64,000 bases of DNA from Hyperoplus lanceolatus (GCA_026929865.2 CM049400.1:21408501-21472500); one strand, 5' to 3'. Shown: positions 40,326-54,500, counted from the stretch's first letter. Made by a program: numbers and translations. Notes: generated from the sequence alone by a model not told the origin.

Positions 40326-42887
40326 ATGTGAGCAAAAAGAGGTAAATTCAGCAGAATCCTTTTGAATTAATTCAAGTTTGTCTCTTGTGACTGGGCGGAG
40401 GGTTTATTTTTCTGTGCTGATTAACCCACTAGCAGACTTTGCATTGTGGACCCACTGAGGAAGTTACCGTTTGTCAACCAAAAGTAACATTTCCGAGATA
40501 ATAGATGAAATTGTTTTATCTACTTTTTTTTTTTAAATAATCTTGGTATTCAGCCTCATAGGGTCTCAAAATATGTAAATGTATTGTTATTTTTAAATAG
40601 TCAGGTTACATCGTTCTTGTTTATAGCAAATAGAGTACAGAATAGGATTCAGCCGGATAAACTCTGTATCACAGTATGTGCCATTTTGTGCCGTCTCAAT
40701 GTTGGTAAAAGTTATAATGTGTTACGTGTTCCGGAAGGAACACGTAACACATTATAATTTATGTTCTGTTAATGCAGCTAATTAAATACTTGTCTAATCA
40801 AAATACTTAATTACATCAGTACATGATTAAAAAACTCCTTGAAACCATGCACCTCATTAATTCGCAGCATTGCCCACAATTGTCTAATACACCCAGAGAT
40901 GTTAAAGTGATAACATGCTATAAACAGTGTGGTAAAATCTAGGAGGGTGGATTCATTTATCTGGTCTCCGTATCATTCACCCCGGTACAAAGCATGTCTA
41001 TGTCAAAGTAATCCGTTTGGACAAAGATATTTTAAACTCTCAGATAGCTCGACATAATCAAAACATTCAAGATGTTCAGGAGTATTGTTTCAAGACTAGC
41101 AAAAATGTGCATATTTATTCAGAAAGACAATGATATTATTTTTACAGGGTCATTCAACACAGTTATAAAGTAGGGCCTCTTTGTAAATTTCACTCAGTTG
41201 CGCCCTTACTGTAGTGATGCCTGAAATTTACTCAGTGTGTCTTTAGTAGGCTACTTACGATGACCTCCCACATATTGTGAAGCTGTGTCTTACTCCAGCA
41301 TGCTGTGAATCTGTTTGGCTCTGAAGTAAATCACTGCTGCTACAAATTGTAACAAAAGCTAAGACAGGTGGTAGTCAGCTTGACTGATTTACTGTAATGT
41401 ATACATGTGTGAATATAGGGGTCTGTAAGAGCAGTACTTGTGTGACTTACAGACAAGCTGGCTGATTGACTGGTGGCTAAATTTTTTCAGAATTGGCACA
41501 ATTTGGATCCGGCTGTTTTTGGCTTTCTCATGCTGAGCAGAGGGGCTTTCTGTGGTGCCACTTTGCCCTCTCCATTGTCTCCAGAGCCCAGGGAAAGATC
41601 ACTTTCCAGTGGTGAATCCAGCCATAAAAATGCAGAAAGCTGTTTGGCCCTTGAGACTATAGCTGCCTGTGCATACAGGCGTAAAAGGCCCACTACTGCC
41701 CCTGCGTGTCTCTAATGGAAGCCCAAGGGAGATGAAAATCTTCATAAATGATTCAGTTAAATGTTGTATTCAGCCAAGGGTGGGTCGTCAAAGTTCTTGC
41801 TCCTGCCCCTAAATGATTCTCTGAATAGTTAAAGAGAAGATTGACTTAAATCAATGGGGAGGAACAGTTTATCAAAGAAGGATTACTGAGTTGAGAATGT
41901 TATTTTAGGAGGCAGAGGCTGATAAAGCCTGCTGACACATTTTAATAATCACTGTAATTGTTTTTTTTATTTGTTTTTATTGTGTGTTTCAGAGGAGACT
42001 TTCCAAATGTGCCTGCAGCTATACCTCTGCATAACAAAACGGGGTCAAAAAGCAGATATTGCAATACATTAACTAGGGCTGCACCTATTTGGGGATTAAT
42101 TGGGATCAAATCAGTGTTTAATTGGCAACAAATCTGCTACTTTTCTTGATAGTAAATCGTTCAAACGTATGCAATGTGAATATTTGCTGGATTCCCACTC
42201 TTCTATGATACTTAACACATTTTGTGTAGGGGTTTACACTGTTGGTCAGAGTTAACCAAACATTTGATGAAGAGAAAATAATCTGAAAATGAACCAACAA
42301 AGAAAATAATATTATGAAGCTTGCCGAAAGTTCTAGAGGAAGACGTAATAGCTGCACTGTTCTTTATTTGCAGATCATCCCTTAGTTCATTCATGGTCTC
42401 GCCTAATTGCTGCTTCAACTAATTCAGCTCATCATGGGAGGTTCCCTCTATTAACTCAAACCTATCACATTCACCTTAACATCTGTGAGCCAATCACCTT
42501 GTACCCATCAACGTTTAAAACCGTCCTCAACTTGCTGTCAGTTGTCATTTCAGCGATCGATGCAATTTCAATGATGGATGCAACCCTCATCCAGCCCATT
42601 CACCTCCAGTCAGGGGCGCCGTAATGGGGTGAAAAGTTAGGACGATTCTAAGGGCCCGTGACTGGCAGGGGCCCAAAAATATTAGAACTTAAGGATTTAA
42701 AAAAAAAATCAATACTTAATCTTTAATCAATACTCTCCATTAATAAAACATTGTATCTAACGTGAAACAAATAAAATTAATGGTTCATTTAAAAGTTTTC
42801 TGACAAAAAGTAACAATTTCAAAACTCTGTACACCCCCCTGTATTTAGAAGTAATGGTTTGGTCCGCTTTTCAAACAGCTCCGCATC
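40326..42887 (-). other. frmd5 intron segment with one perfect hairpin
   Basis: Noncoding. It contains the hairpin at 40712-40757. From 42612 the sequence GGGGCGCCGTAATGGGG and the 'ggggccca' motifs resemble an old teleost repeat that seems to resume after 43163, which suggests the element at 42888 inserted into it. Confidence 0.55.
40712..40757. repeat. 21-bp perfect hairpin with a 4-base loop
   Basis: Positions 40712-40732 are the exact reverse complement of 40737-40757, separated by GGAA. The arms contain TGTTACGTGTTCC. No sequence around it extends the match, so it is not a normal MITE. Confidence 0.95.
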
Positions 42888-43163
42888 TAGTGTTGCCACC
42901 CGTCCCGTTTTTCCCAGAATTGTTCTCTTTTTTCACCAGCACAATTTGTCTATTTTTTTGGGGGGAAAATGCCAAAATCTCATTTGATTTCCTTCGTTCA
43001 GTAGTTAAGGCCGTTTCACACGGGCCGAGGCGTTTGTTGCGCCAACTAATTCTCAATGGAGAGGCGAGCGGGGCCGGGCAGAGACAAGCGGCACGACAAG
43101 CGGGCAGGGGCGGTCTCAACGATCTCGGGGCCTTTTTTTCCTAAATCCAAGGTGGCAACCCTA
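42888..43163. mobile_element. short internally deleted relative of the nested hAT
   Basis: Ends TAGTGTTGCCACC and GGTGGCAACCCTA match those of 36137-37195, flanks TCCGCATC and ACCGCCTC agree at 6 of 8, and the 276-bp body corresponds to the last ~330 bp and the first ~30 bp of the other copy in inverted orientation. It therefore lacks the ~700-bp interior of that copy. Confidence 0.82.
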
Positions 43164-43462
43164 ACCGCCTCCCGTGCCACTATCGAGAGTGATTAATTGA
43201 ATGATTAATTGAGGATGATTGAATCATGTCTCAACGACAAAAGTCAGTATATCAAAAGTGAAAAGAGAGGAAAGAAAGAAAGATAGATGAATTAAAGGGC
43301 GACAGTATGTCTTTTTGATATTCATGTAGATGATGCAATTTGGGGGGGTCTTCTGCTCAGCAGGATTTCGCTGCCCCCTTCAGATGATTTTTGCGATGGG
43401 GTCTAATTGCCAAATACTCTTTAGATATCTCCAGCACATTCCAATTAATGAATTGTTCATTC

Positions 43463-43969
43463 TTAAAAGGTGAAGTAAGCGGGTTTATTTATGTTAATAT
43501 AAGTGTAAAATCGCTCTTTATTCATACAGTGATCACTTACATAATGTGCGCGTTTCATAAAGCCGATCTCTCAGACAGCTGCTTTGCATGTAATTGGCAA
43601 ATAAACTTATTGTAGTATCCCGAAATTTTTATCCAATCAGAAAAGAGAACGCTACAAACCTACACTCGTCTCACTCATATATAGTATATACACTCTATGG
43701 TCTCACTGCCGGTGCACGCCAGAGCAACAGATGGGTGAATGTGTATGCGCCTACAATGGCGGAGCAGGTAAAAATCCTTCCCAATGTCTGTTTTGATGGT
43801 TTTTATCATGTTTTATCACACTTATGGATCTGAGATGATGCTAGATAACTTGCTGCTTGAAGACCGCAGTGCATTAATGTGGTGACGTAGGGACGAGCGA
43901 GGGGACTGCTAACTGCAGTAACTGACAGGAAGTTAGCTAAAAGAACCATTCCGCTTACAGCACCTTTAA
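43463..43969. mobile_element. TTAA-flanked MITE
   Basis: TTAA then AAGGTGAAGTAAGCGG on the left and CCGCTTACAGCACCT then TTAA on the right form an imperfect ~15-bp inverted repeat. TTAA flanks suggest a piggyBac-like origin, although the extra A on the left and the mismatches make this uncertain. There is no ORF of note. Confidence 0.6.
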
Positions 43970-45379
43970 CCTTTTCGTTTATGAAGACTCTCATGATTGA
44001 ATTAATGTTAACTGAAAATAATTAACATATTGAGGTAAAGTTGAAGTCTACAAATTCATTTTAAAAACTAATTTCAAAATAGAAAACAAATTGATTCAAA
44101 CAATGGTCAGCCAACATCATACAAAGGGAGATGTCTCTGTATGTCTGTCTGTCTTTTGAATATCTCACCAACTTTTCATCTCTTCGTCTTCACACTTGTT
44201 GGATGTGTTACTGAGGACCCAAGGTAACGCACTAAAGAGTGTGATGTGTTTGGATCAGCTGTTCAATAGACAACTGCAACAAAAAAAACAGGAGAAAAAG
44301 GAGGAGAGGTCTCCTCTACCCTAACAGCGAAAATAGATGTGTGGTGGCACAGGCTCATCCCACATGCACTAGTATAGAAGAATGCATGTTTCGTAGTACG
44401 TGAGCACTCCCTAAAGGCTAGTACTATCAGGCGCAGCGCTAAGGTGAAATAACCGTCATGTAGCAACAAAGGCAAAGGCAAAGGAACGCTAGACTTTACT
44501 GTAATGGGTGATATAAAGGAATTATCTTGATCACACACAATTGGATCACCTGGGAAACAAAGGGCATTTTCAATGCTGCTGAGCTGAAACTTAGCTTGTT
44601 TAATCTCACAAGAGTCCATGTTATGTAAGTGAAAAAGCCATAAAGACTCATCAAACCCATTGCCATTACCATTTTACGAATCTTACCTAACATGTAAATG
44701 TAAATCTTTTCAGACTGCGTCAAGCGCATACATAAAAGTCATGTTTTTAAATAAGAGAAACCAGATTTATTTTAGAATATACCAAAATCAATATTGTTTC
44801 AAGATTTAACAGAGTACTGTACCAAAATTATGTGAACCCTGTTTTGTTTGATAATAATCTGATTTAATGTCATTTCTGGCTACTTTTTATGGCAGGCAGT
44901 ACGTACTCCGAACTGTGCCGAGAAGCTTGCTTAGTTTATCTGAGGGGACAGCAGTTCTCTACTGACTTTTCACCATCTTATAGACACTGTAGTGAGTAGA
45001 ATAATTTATTTGAGATTGTGGTATTTTTGTTGATTATTTAGTGTGACAGCCATGACGGGTTTAACTATGAAGGCGTAGGCGGCTGCTGTCTGCGGCCTAC
45101 TGTGCTGTACTTGGCATTCAAATAGCGAGTCAGGACAAGCTAAAAACTGCTGTAGAGTTCTTGGCTGGGGATTTAGAGTGACAGCTTATTTGAGAGATTT
45201 ACTTTGGTGTCACTTATGAGACCTCAAGAAGGACTCTCCAGACCGCTTAATCCTTAACACTGTTATAGCTAATTTGGGCACACTGGAAATATTCTTCTTT
45301 GATCAATGTTTTAATAAGGAGAAAAGTACTTTATATAAAGTGGCCATCCGTTGAATAAATGTGAGAATTAACTCATGAT
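43970..45379 (-). other. frmd5 intron segment, nothing recognised
   Basis: Noncoding. No repeats recognised with confidence. Confidence 0.6.
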
Positions 45380-46430
45380 ACGGTTGCGCAATATCTTCTC
45401 GAAAAGGATATGCCTATCCATTTCAAACCTCACACAGTAATGTCCTAGCAAGTTGCTTGGATATTTTCCAGTCAGGCTTTCAACCACGCTTCAGTACCTA
45501 GAGTAGTCTATAGAATACTCTTGTTAAGATCTGAAATGACATCCACAGTGGAAAACCTCAGTCTTAGTATTATTAGATTTTAGGGCTGGATTTGGCTGGG
45601 TCGACCATATAACAAGACAGACTGGGAAAACTGGGTTGGAGTATCTAGCACAGTTCTAAACTGGTTTGAATCCTCTCTGAAGGACAGGGACACGTTGTGT
45701 TGATTGGTGGTTACACATATACTGTAAGCATCCAAAAACGAGATGGTGTTCCCCAAGGCTCTATTCTTGGAACTCTTCTAATCAGCATCTACATGCTCCA
45801 ATTAGCACAGACTTTTTTATATACTTACATATCCCCAGCTGATTATGTCTCAATCAGGCACTGAGTGAGTGCATTCAACAAATCAATGAATGGATATACA
45901 AAAATCCCATGCAATTATACAAAGATAACAGAAATTATTGTCTATAGACTCAAATGAACAATTAAAAGTAAGTGCTCACCTTCAATCACATCATCTTAAC
46001 AATTAAATATCACAAACCAGGACAGAAATCTTGGTGTACTCACTGACTAAACTTTAACATCCATATTGAGACAATAACAATCAGCCTTAGGAATATATGG
46101 AAAAACTTGCATGCCTCTCTAATATGTCAATCCCACAGCTGCAGCTGTTTCAGACCAATCATTCCAGTGCCCCGACCTTTGCAATGGCTTCCCCTGTGTC
46201 AAATAATTGAATTTAAAATACTACTGTTGGTTTGTAGATTTCTGAATGGTTTAGAGCCTAAATCAATTTCTGTTGGTCTAGCCCAGCTTGGAGCCGTGTT
46301 TAGTCAAAAAGACGCACAGAGAAGGCGCATTAAGTTTGTATCCTTTGGGTATCTGGAACAAACTCCCAGAAAATCAGCTCCAACACTCAGTTGTTTTATG
46401 ACAGGGCTATGCCCCTACATTTGATCTTAC
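45380..46430 (+). mobile_element. degenerate Rex1/CR1-like LINE fragment
   Basis: Translated in shifting frames, the region shows successive pieces of a CR1/Rex1-type reverse transcriptase: QSGFQPRFST near 45470, a leucine-rich LLDF...GFGWVDH-type stretch near 45570-45610, NWVGVSSTVLNWFESSLKDR near 45635-45690, and GVPQGSILGTLL near 45745-45785. The C-terminal PLQWLPLCQIIEFKILLLVC lies in an open frame at 46107-46424. Many frameshifts and stops show that it is old. The boundaries are approximate. Confidence 0.75.
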
Positions 46431-48214
46431 AACAAAGGAAGATTGATTATAAATGAAATCACTATATTTCCTCAATGAATTGACTAAAGCAGAAGAAAGT
46501 AGTTGGATCATTGTAGCTAACGTCCTGTCAGTGACTGCAGCATGGGCAGCAGTGAGCAGTTCAACAAAAATATATTGCTTATTTCTGATTTAACCATTTA
46601 GTTGATACAATGTTAGAGATAGAGAAAAAATGCCTCAAATACTATAAATAGTTAACAGATTATCAAAGTAGTTTCCGTTTCTGTTTATTAAATAATTGAC
46701 TAATTTAATCAAACATACATCTGAAAGCCAATAATTGCAGATGGTGTTTACAGAGGAGGCTTGGCCATACAAATAGATGTCAGGCTTATACAGTAAATCT
46801 TCTAAAATAAAAAACAATAAAACTGTTTCTGCAAAAACACACCTTGATACCATAAATGCAGCAGATGCATAATGTTTTCTGTTATGTAATGCTGGGTGTG
46901 TTTGTACATTACTTAAGGTTGTTCACTTTAAACAAGATAATTATGAATCTGAGCACAAACCCTGTGACAGTGTATATATATATAATATCTGCAGCTAACC
47001 TTGTCAGAGGTTAACGTCGGCGAAAAGAGGAAGAAGAGCATAACGTAATTGGTTTGCATACTTAATTGAAAGCTGGTATTTTGAGAGCAATCTGATTGTA
47101 TAGCTAATATAAATTAAGCCTCTTAGGATGAATCTCCAGAACTGGAGCAAAAAAAAGGGCAGCTGTGAGAACCGACTTTTAGACGACTTTCAGTTTCAGT
47201 CCCATGCCCTCAAAGGAGACATGGTGCTAATTGTCGTTTGCCCTCACATGGGCCGAGGGTTAAAAAAACACCATGCAATCATTTAATAGGAGGTAAGAGG
47301 ATATATTAACAAATTGGACACACTGAAGCACATATGACTGTATCCTTCAGCTTTTAGTAGAAACTGTATTCGTAAACATATTTTGTCATGTGAGCCCAGA
47401 ATTTTTTCCCTTTCCACATAAAGCCATCACAGACATTCGCAGTGCATTTTGGTGCCCATCGTCCTATATTTTTTACTATAGAGCTGTGCTTCAAACTTCT
47501 TTTTTGACAGTCTCATAGCAACAGAGGTATCCATGAGCAGCGTTTATTACTCGTATGCAGGGCCTTACTCTTTAATGCATGCCCTTTGAATGAAAGTAGG
47601 CGACGTCTTGCAGAACATACACAATGTAGAGATAGCACTCAGTCTTCTTTAGTAACAGAGTCTAAAATTCCTCTTCAGCTGTCTCCCACACAGCTTACAT
47701 AAGGTATTGATTTGAGTTTGCCAGACTTCCAATGGAGAAAAGAAGTGAGTAACATTAAACTCCATATAGCTCAGCTAAAATCGTATCCTGAAAGAGTAGT
47801 TTGACTCAAGATTATTGCTTTCAACCTCGCTGTAACATAACAGAAAAATGACTTGAACTGAATAATCTTTTGCCTGATGCAAAACAATGAGGCACCAATC
47901 TCCCACAGAGATGTATCCCCACATTTAACATATGAGCAGAATTTGTAATCAAGATGCCAGTGGGACACAATCTTATATTTGGTCAAACCATTTCAATTGA
48001 TATTCAGAAAGCACAAATGATATGAATGCATTTTCTTTATATGCTTAGTATTTGTATACAGCATAAATAAACTGTACATTTAAAATTGGTTGAAAAAATG
48101 GGAGGTCAAAGCTAGAATGTGACACTGAAAGATGCAAAATTCTAGAATGAAAGAGTTTTACGGGGAAAGACTTGCTTGTGAGTTGAGGTCATTGTTTCAG
48201 CACTGTATACAGTT

Positions 48215-48310
48215 CACACACACACACACACACATCCACCAGTTCCCCATTTAAAGAAAGACACACACACAAACATGCTGTGTACACACACACACACACA
48301 CACACACACA
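48215..48310 (+). repeat. two short (CA)n tracts
   Basis: (CA)n at 48215-48234 and 48283-48310 separated by unique sequence. Confidence 0.9.
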
Positions 48311-48541
48311 GCAAGTGGAGTATAAATTGTTTATCTAAACATGTGCCACACAAGAAATGTATCAAATTTATTTAATTAAAGCCAAACAAAAGTAACACAA
48401 ATATAATATATATAATAAAACAACTAGTCCATCATAAAAATAAACTTTTTCACATGGTTAGTCTGAGGAGCACTGAAGTTGAATTAATGTAGCAATCTGT
48501 TGGCAGTGACAGAAGACATTCTCTTTTAGTTCAGGGTAAAC

Positions 48542-48581
48542 TACCCTTTTGAAAAGGTAAACTAACCTTTTGAAAAGGGTA
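48542..48581. repeat. 17-bp near-perfect hairpin
   Basis: Arms TACCCTTTTGAAAAGGT and ACCTTTTGAAAAGGGTA pair at 16 of 17 positions around AAACTA. Each arm also contains the near-palindrome CCTTTTGAAAAGG. Confidence 0.85.
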
Positions 48582-51500
48582 ACTACTCTTTTTTGTGTAC
48601 CTTATTGTAAAGTGTTACTTAGTTCAGTTTCTATCAAACTCCAAGAATTGTCAGGCCAGTTTGGCTCATCTTTTAGATGCTGTACGTGTGTCGCTGAACG
48701 CAGTTGTCTAAACTTACCCTTGTTTAATGTAGTGATACATAATCACAAAATAAAGTGAATTGTGGCCAAAGCATTGTTGGGGGACGTTAAGTCAAGATTT
48801 AGTTTACATTAGGTTGCAATGAAAAACGATGACAAGGATGAGGGTGTCAGTTTTTCCGATAAATCAGTTTTTAATTTCTGCAGCTTTAAATCATCAGCTT
48901 CTGAATACCATATCTAAGACACAAAATATATAGTATAACTATTATTAGCTAAATTATGTTGTTATATTTGAAGTACATCCTTACATTGATTTCTTAAACA
49001 CAGATACTTGTTTGACAAAAACATTTGCACATTATAACAGAGATGTAAGATTGCCCCCACCATTTTATATAAAACTCTAAGAATAATGAATGCACAAGAA
49101 GAAAGTAGTTACTAATGTATATAAGACAGAGCAGTAACCTTCTAATAGTTACAATTTAACAGCCCATGGAAATCAAACCCTGAAATGACAGAACATTTGT
49201 ATAGGGGATTTCGCTGTAATGGCTCGTCCTTCTCAGCGCATAAAAATCCTTCACTTCTAATTAAGATAGCTGTCTTGTCAAAGTGTCTTCACAATAGCCT
49301 TCTACTTAACCCAGAAAGAAATTTGATTCCTTCCCACAGTACTAAAAAATACAACAGTGGAAAAAGTAGGCTGCAAGAGCTCCTTGTATTACCCACTCCA
49401 ACTCAAACTGAGATGGTGGCTTTGAGAAAGAGTTCTAATGAACAATTGTTATAGCTTGCCGTCATTGACCTGGACAGATAACCAAATTAATAGATTTAAC
49501 ATAAATGAAACTTTGCTCTCAAGAAAATTCTCCCAGATCATCAAAGCTGGTAAAGAGCAGTTAGTGTTATCTCAGCACAAAAAACTATTTTCATGCAAAA
49601 TGCTAAAATATTCATTAGTAATTTATTGCTAGATCAGTCTTTTCTTTGGCCTTTAAAATGCTGTGATGGATGTATCATTATGCAAAATAAATCAGTGCTA
49701 GGTTACTACAAGGGTTACAAGTCTTTGGTCAGAAAGCTGTGAGTGGATGAACAGTGAGAGAGAAGTGAAGGTTGGAAACCAACATCTTACTCAGCTATTG
49801 ATTATTTTTTGCCAATAGTTGAATTGCATAATTGCTAATGAGAAAGAGAGTGAGAGTTGATCACCAGAGAACCTGTGAATAGAAAACAGTTAAATTAATT
49901 TAGATGTCTAGGCTACATTTTTTCTTTGCTTTTAATTTTCAAAATGTCTCATTTTGCCTCTTTATTAAAAAATGATACTCATTTTACAAGGCTATACTTT
50001 CCTCAATACTATCGCAAACAAAGGTTTCCCTGATAACAAATAAAAAAAAACTTTTATTATGTTTTGTAGGCTGATACTTCTTGAACATGTTGACTACTGC
50101 AACTGTGATCGAATGAGGCCAGTGCATTGATGCTGCAGGTAGAGAGACACAGGAGTCAGCTGGCTGACAGAGTGGAGACCTGACTTCTCCCCAGAGGGCT
50201 GATGGGAGTACAGGTGCATGCTGGTCCAGAAAGCCCAGTCTGGACCTCGTCCATCAAACAAAAAGCATTCTGGCCCTGGAGCATCCGAAAACCATCAAAA
50301 GGAATGCCAGGTCAGAAAAACCTCAATATCAGTAAAGTACCTTCTGCTATACCGTTCTACTTTCCCACTATAAGGATCCAAAAAATCAAAGGCTAACGCT
50401 GCAGGATATGGACAACATATGTGATGTGTGCTTAATGTGATGGACACTGCAATGCCAATATACAATATTATAAAATTATTGAAATTATTGTCCTTAAAAG
50501 GACACTCACCAACAACATGATGTTTTGTAAATTGCACTCTCATTTTGTTTCTCATAAAGGCAGAACGTTGTGCTCTCAAACTATTGCATTGTCAGCTTGT
50601 TAATAACCTGTATGATTTATGACCACTTTGGTTTCTTACTCTGTCCGACCTTTTTGTTGGCGAAGTCACCACAAACCGATGGCAGAAGTTACAAAAAGTA
50701 TACTGAGGTTCTGATAAACTGTAGTTTTCATTTAAGATATAAGATCACAATCATAATTTCTTGCTTTTACAGCCTCATACCATAAACCACAGTCTCTCAA
50801 AGCAAAGCCCACACTGAATACACTTTGTACATTAGAGTAAATTTGAGGAGGTGGCTCATCCCAGCCTTCATGCCCTTTTTCAAGATGGACAGGAAAAAAA
50901 TGTAATTCCATAAAGCAGAAACGGCCTGGTCAGTTGTGCGTTGAACAAACCAGCAAAGCTGTAGCAAGGAAAGGGCTAGGTCACTTCCCAGTGAGCAGCC
51001 AAGAGGAACAGATTGCTTCTGCTCTGCATGATCGCAGTAGGGACTGGCCTGAAAGGGGTCTTTGTTTGCCCCGGGGGAAGCTAGAATGGCATGGCTTGGC
51101 TGCACAGGGTGGCATGTGGTCCGGCGTTACTGAGACAGGGGTGGCGTGGGAGGCAGCACTTTTAACTGCAGGCCCTCTCACCCTGTATTTCCAACCCTCG
51201 ACTCAGCCCTGCAGCTATGGGAGAAATGATGTCATCCAGGACTGCAGGCAATGGGCAGCCTCCTTGGGGTTTCTCAGTAAATAATATAGGGGAAATTCTG
51301 AGATTTGCGCTTAAATAATGAAATATTCTTCTGTTTATTTCCTTTGCTCTATGCTTGATAAGAAACAAAATGCCTTTTCATGGTTAAATGAAAACAATTT
51401 ACCTAGTCACCCTCAGTGTCAATTTGTAATGCATCTGTGGTTTGCTCCCATGCGTAAACATAAAAAAAAAAGATTGTCTGGAAAGCAATTAGCAAGTTCC

Positions 51501-54500
51501 ATCAACAGAAAATTTAAACGTAGGCAGTAAGGATTAAAAAGATAATCATTCCATCCTCGCACAGTTTTACTGTGAATGAAGGTTGGTTACAACTACACTT
51601 TAATGCTAAATAAAGAGCGCTTCTATACATGATGACAGGAGTGAGTACTGGGCAGGATATGACATTTAGTGTGGTCGGCTTACAAGAGAACATCCATCAC
51701 CTAGAGTGCATATAGCGCAGTGGTCCCAAAAGCAAAAGGTTTGTCTCAACGTTATCATCACCTTCTTTGCCCACTGTGCTGCTGCTGCTGCTGTTCTACT
51801 CTTGATGGATGAGCTGTTGCAAGATGAAAATCTTGCAGCCCATAAAATCAAACCTCCCTAGTCAGCAAAGGAAAACTGCAACTGGGAGGTATGCTAATAC
51901 ATTTGTCAGCATACCTGAATTCATGGCTTTAGGGTGACACTGATGGCACTCCACCAAAACAACAGTGATAACAACAGGAAAAGAGGATTCAGTCTAATAC
52001 ATGAAAATACACATAGATGAAGCCCGGAAACACCTGAAATTCAAAAAGCTGATGACACCTCATTGGAATCAACAACTAAAAAACTCAATTGAGAGTCAAG
52101 CGGAAGGTTATATTCACGATCATTTGCATTTGAATTATACCAGTTTAAAATGATATTCATAATGCAGAACATTTCGAGAACATTTTGAATGACGTGAAAC
52201 ACAATTTAAAACTGAATATCTGAGCAAAAATAGGCTCCAATTAGCAATCACTGGTTGCTGTATTTCAAGGAAGGAATAAGGGATTCGGGTTGACTTTGGA
52301 AAGTGAATGGAGCTAAATTGTTTCCAACCACATACAAAATCACAGCTACTAAATCGGTTTTAATCCTGCCAAACCAGGCTATTGCTTCCCTTTGACTTTC
52401 CCTAATTATTAAATACTTGTAAGCAAATTGTAATCCCTGTTCTTGGTTGAATGAGGGTGCATGCAGCCATCCATTCATTGCATCATTTGAATTCAGAGTC
52501 AGACAATGTTAATTTTTGGGCTCATCATTAGGTTCCTGTTAAACGTCTCTGTGCAATAGGAATGTATGACCGAACTGGAGTCAGAAAGGGCCAGAGGGAC
52601 ACAGTCCATACAAGTGTGAAGAAAGGTTTGGTTCAGTGGAAATGCATTGAGGGTTGGCAGCTCAGAAAGAAACGCATTCAAAACACATAAACACCAAACA
52701 TCCTCAACAGACGCATACATTAACCATCTGAAACTGGCTGTCTGGTCCAGTGACAGTGATGAATGAAGGAACGCTAAAGAGGTCGTAGGATGATGCATCA
52801 CCTATTTAAATACCAAATGTCATTGCTTAATGTCATCCTGATTTAATGGTAATAAAAACAAAAATATGAATAAAGTACTCATCACTCTTATTACAAAGTC
52901 AATTATCAGTATCATCATCATTATCAGGAGCTTACTCCAAGCATTCTTTATAATATAAAGACCACATTCTCTAGGAAGCAGATTGGCCATTTTTCTTAAG
53001 GCTTGGTGGTTTGATCTTCGGACCTGTTCCATTGTTGTACTGTTCTTGAGCAACACACCGTAACCTCTGTAATTGTATCTGGAAGAAAAAGTCAGATGCC
53101 TTGGCTGAAAAAATGCCTTTGTGGATTAAAATGTCATGTAAAACAAATGATGTATTACTTCCAAAGATGGCAAGAGTTTTATCCTGAAGGCAATGTCATA
53201 ACACAATAAGCCGAGGTCAACATATTCTCTGGAGAGGATCGCAACCTTGAGTTGTATTCAATAGAGAAACCCTGCAGAGACAAAAGTCCTCTAAACTCTC
53301 TGCTGTAGAAGCCCAGAGAGAACTGGATCTACTACCGCAAACCACCAGCCTTGAGCCCAAATTGCTGATCTCATTACCAGCATGTAATCGCCCCTTTAAA
53401 TAATCAGGGCCCCTTTCAGCCTCCCTCGGATCACGTCATCCATCTGCTCCACTGGGAAGCAGTCCTACTCTCCTAGCCCATGAGCCCAGTGGAGCACCAC
53501 CGCTGGATTAGCAGGATGTGCTAATGCTGTACCCTTCAGGCACCAATTACTGTACCAGAACAAGTGCATTTTCATCTGCAGCATGGGCTGGTTTGCTCAC
53601 TGTGATGTGTAGCTACAACCAAACCAAAAATAGCACTGAGATATCAGGTCTGGTACACAGTTTGCATGTCATCTATGGTAATGACTCACAGTTTGAGTGA
53701 GAAAAGAAAAAGGGAAAGGCTTAGAGTAAACAAGGGACACTCAGTCATTTATGGATGTATATAATAAGATATGACTCGGTCATGATAAAGGTTTTACAAA
53801 AGGTGTTGCATAAGCGAAGGAGAGGAAAACATGATGTGAGAAAGCGCTCGGAGCAGAGAGAGTTGGGGGTTCACGTCACACAGCATCTGGGGAGCAGTGA
53901 CCAAGTGAGCAGTTTCCATAGTGACAAGGTGCTACAGCATCCCACAACTCCCAAGGACGTGGGAATGACATTTTTTTGGCTGCCACTCCAGAGATAAATG
54001 TGTAGGAAGATTACAACTCAAGTGCTTGTTGAAGTTGCTACGCAATCAATTTCAATGACAACCGTAAATGAAAAGCCTTTTGGTCAAGATATCAGAGAGT
54101 GTCTCGTTTCTTCATGATATGTCTTTCTTAAATATTCAGTAGATATGTTTAGCCTCATGTCTAATGATGCCTTTGAAACCTTAAACTGACCGCGTTTCAC
54201 ACCAGAAGGATTATTATATTTACATAATACATCTTGAGAGAGAAAGTAGAGCTGCATCTTCTCGGTTCAATGGACTCAATTCTAAAAGCGGAATTTTTCT
54301 ATAATCCTCTCAGGCGAGTGGTTACATAAAACATCTTGATTGAGAGAAAATAATCCACTACTGGATATCAGAACAGGGTCACGAGAAATAAACCGTCAGT
54401 GTGGGTTGTGATCTGCACATAACAATCTGTGTGCAGAAGGATGTGGGGATGGAGACACGGAGCAGCTAGTAAAAAACCTGGATTAGACCTGCATGGCTGC

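Noticed and set aside
45471-46424. Possible independent host gene on the plus strand
   Set aside because: The translated pieces match reverse-transcriptase motifs of CR1/Rex1-type LINEs and are broken by stops, so it was called a degenerate retrotransposon.
48215-48310. Regularly spaced repeats suggestive of a CRISPR-like array
   Set aside because: Plain CA microsatellites in a vertebrate intron. No repeat-spacer structure exists in the window.
50934-51284. 116-codon plus-strand ORF
   Set aside because: No recognisable domain, no codon bias, no splice partners, and an equally open minus-strand frame. Probably GC-related chance.
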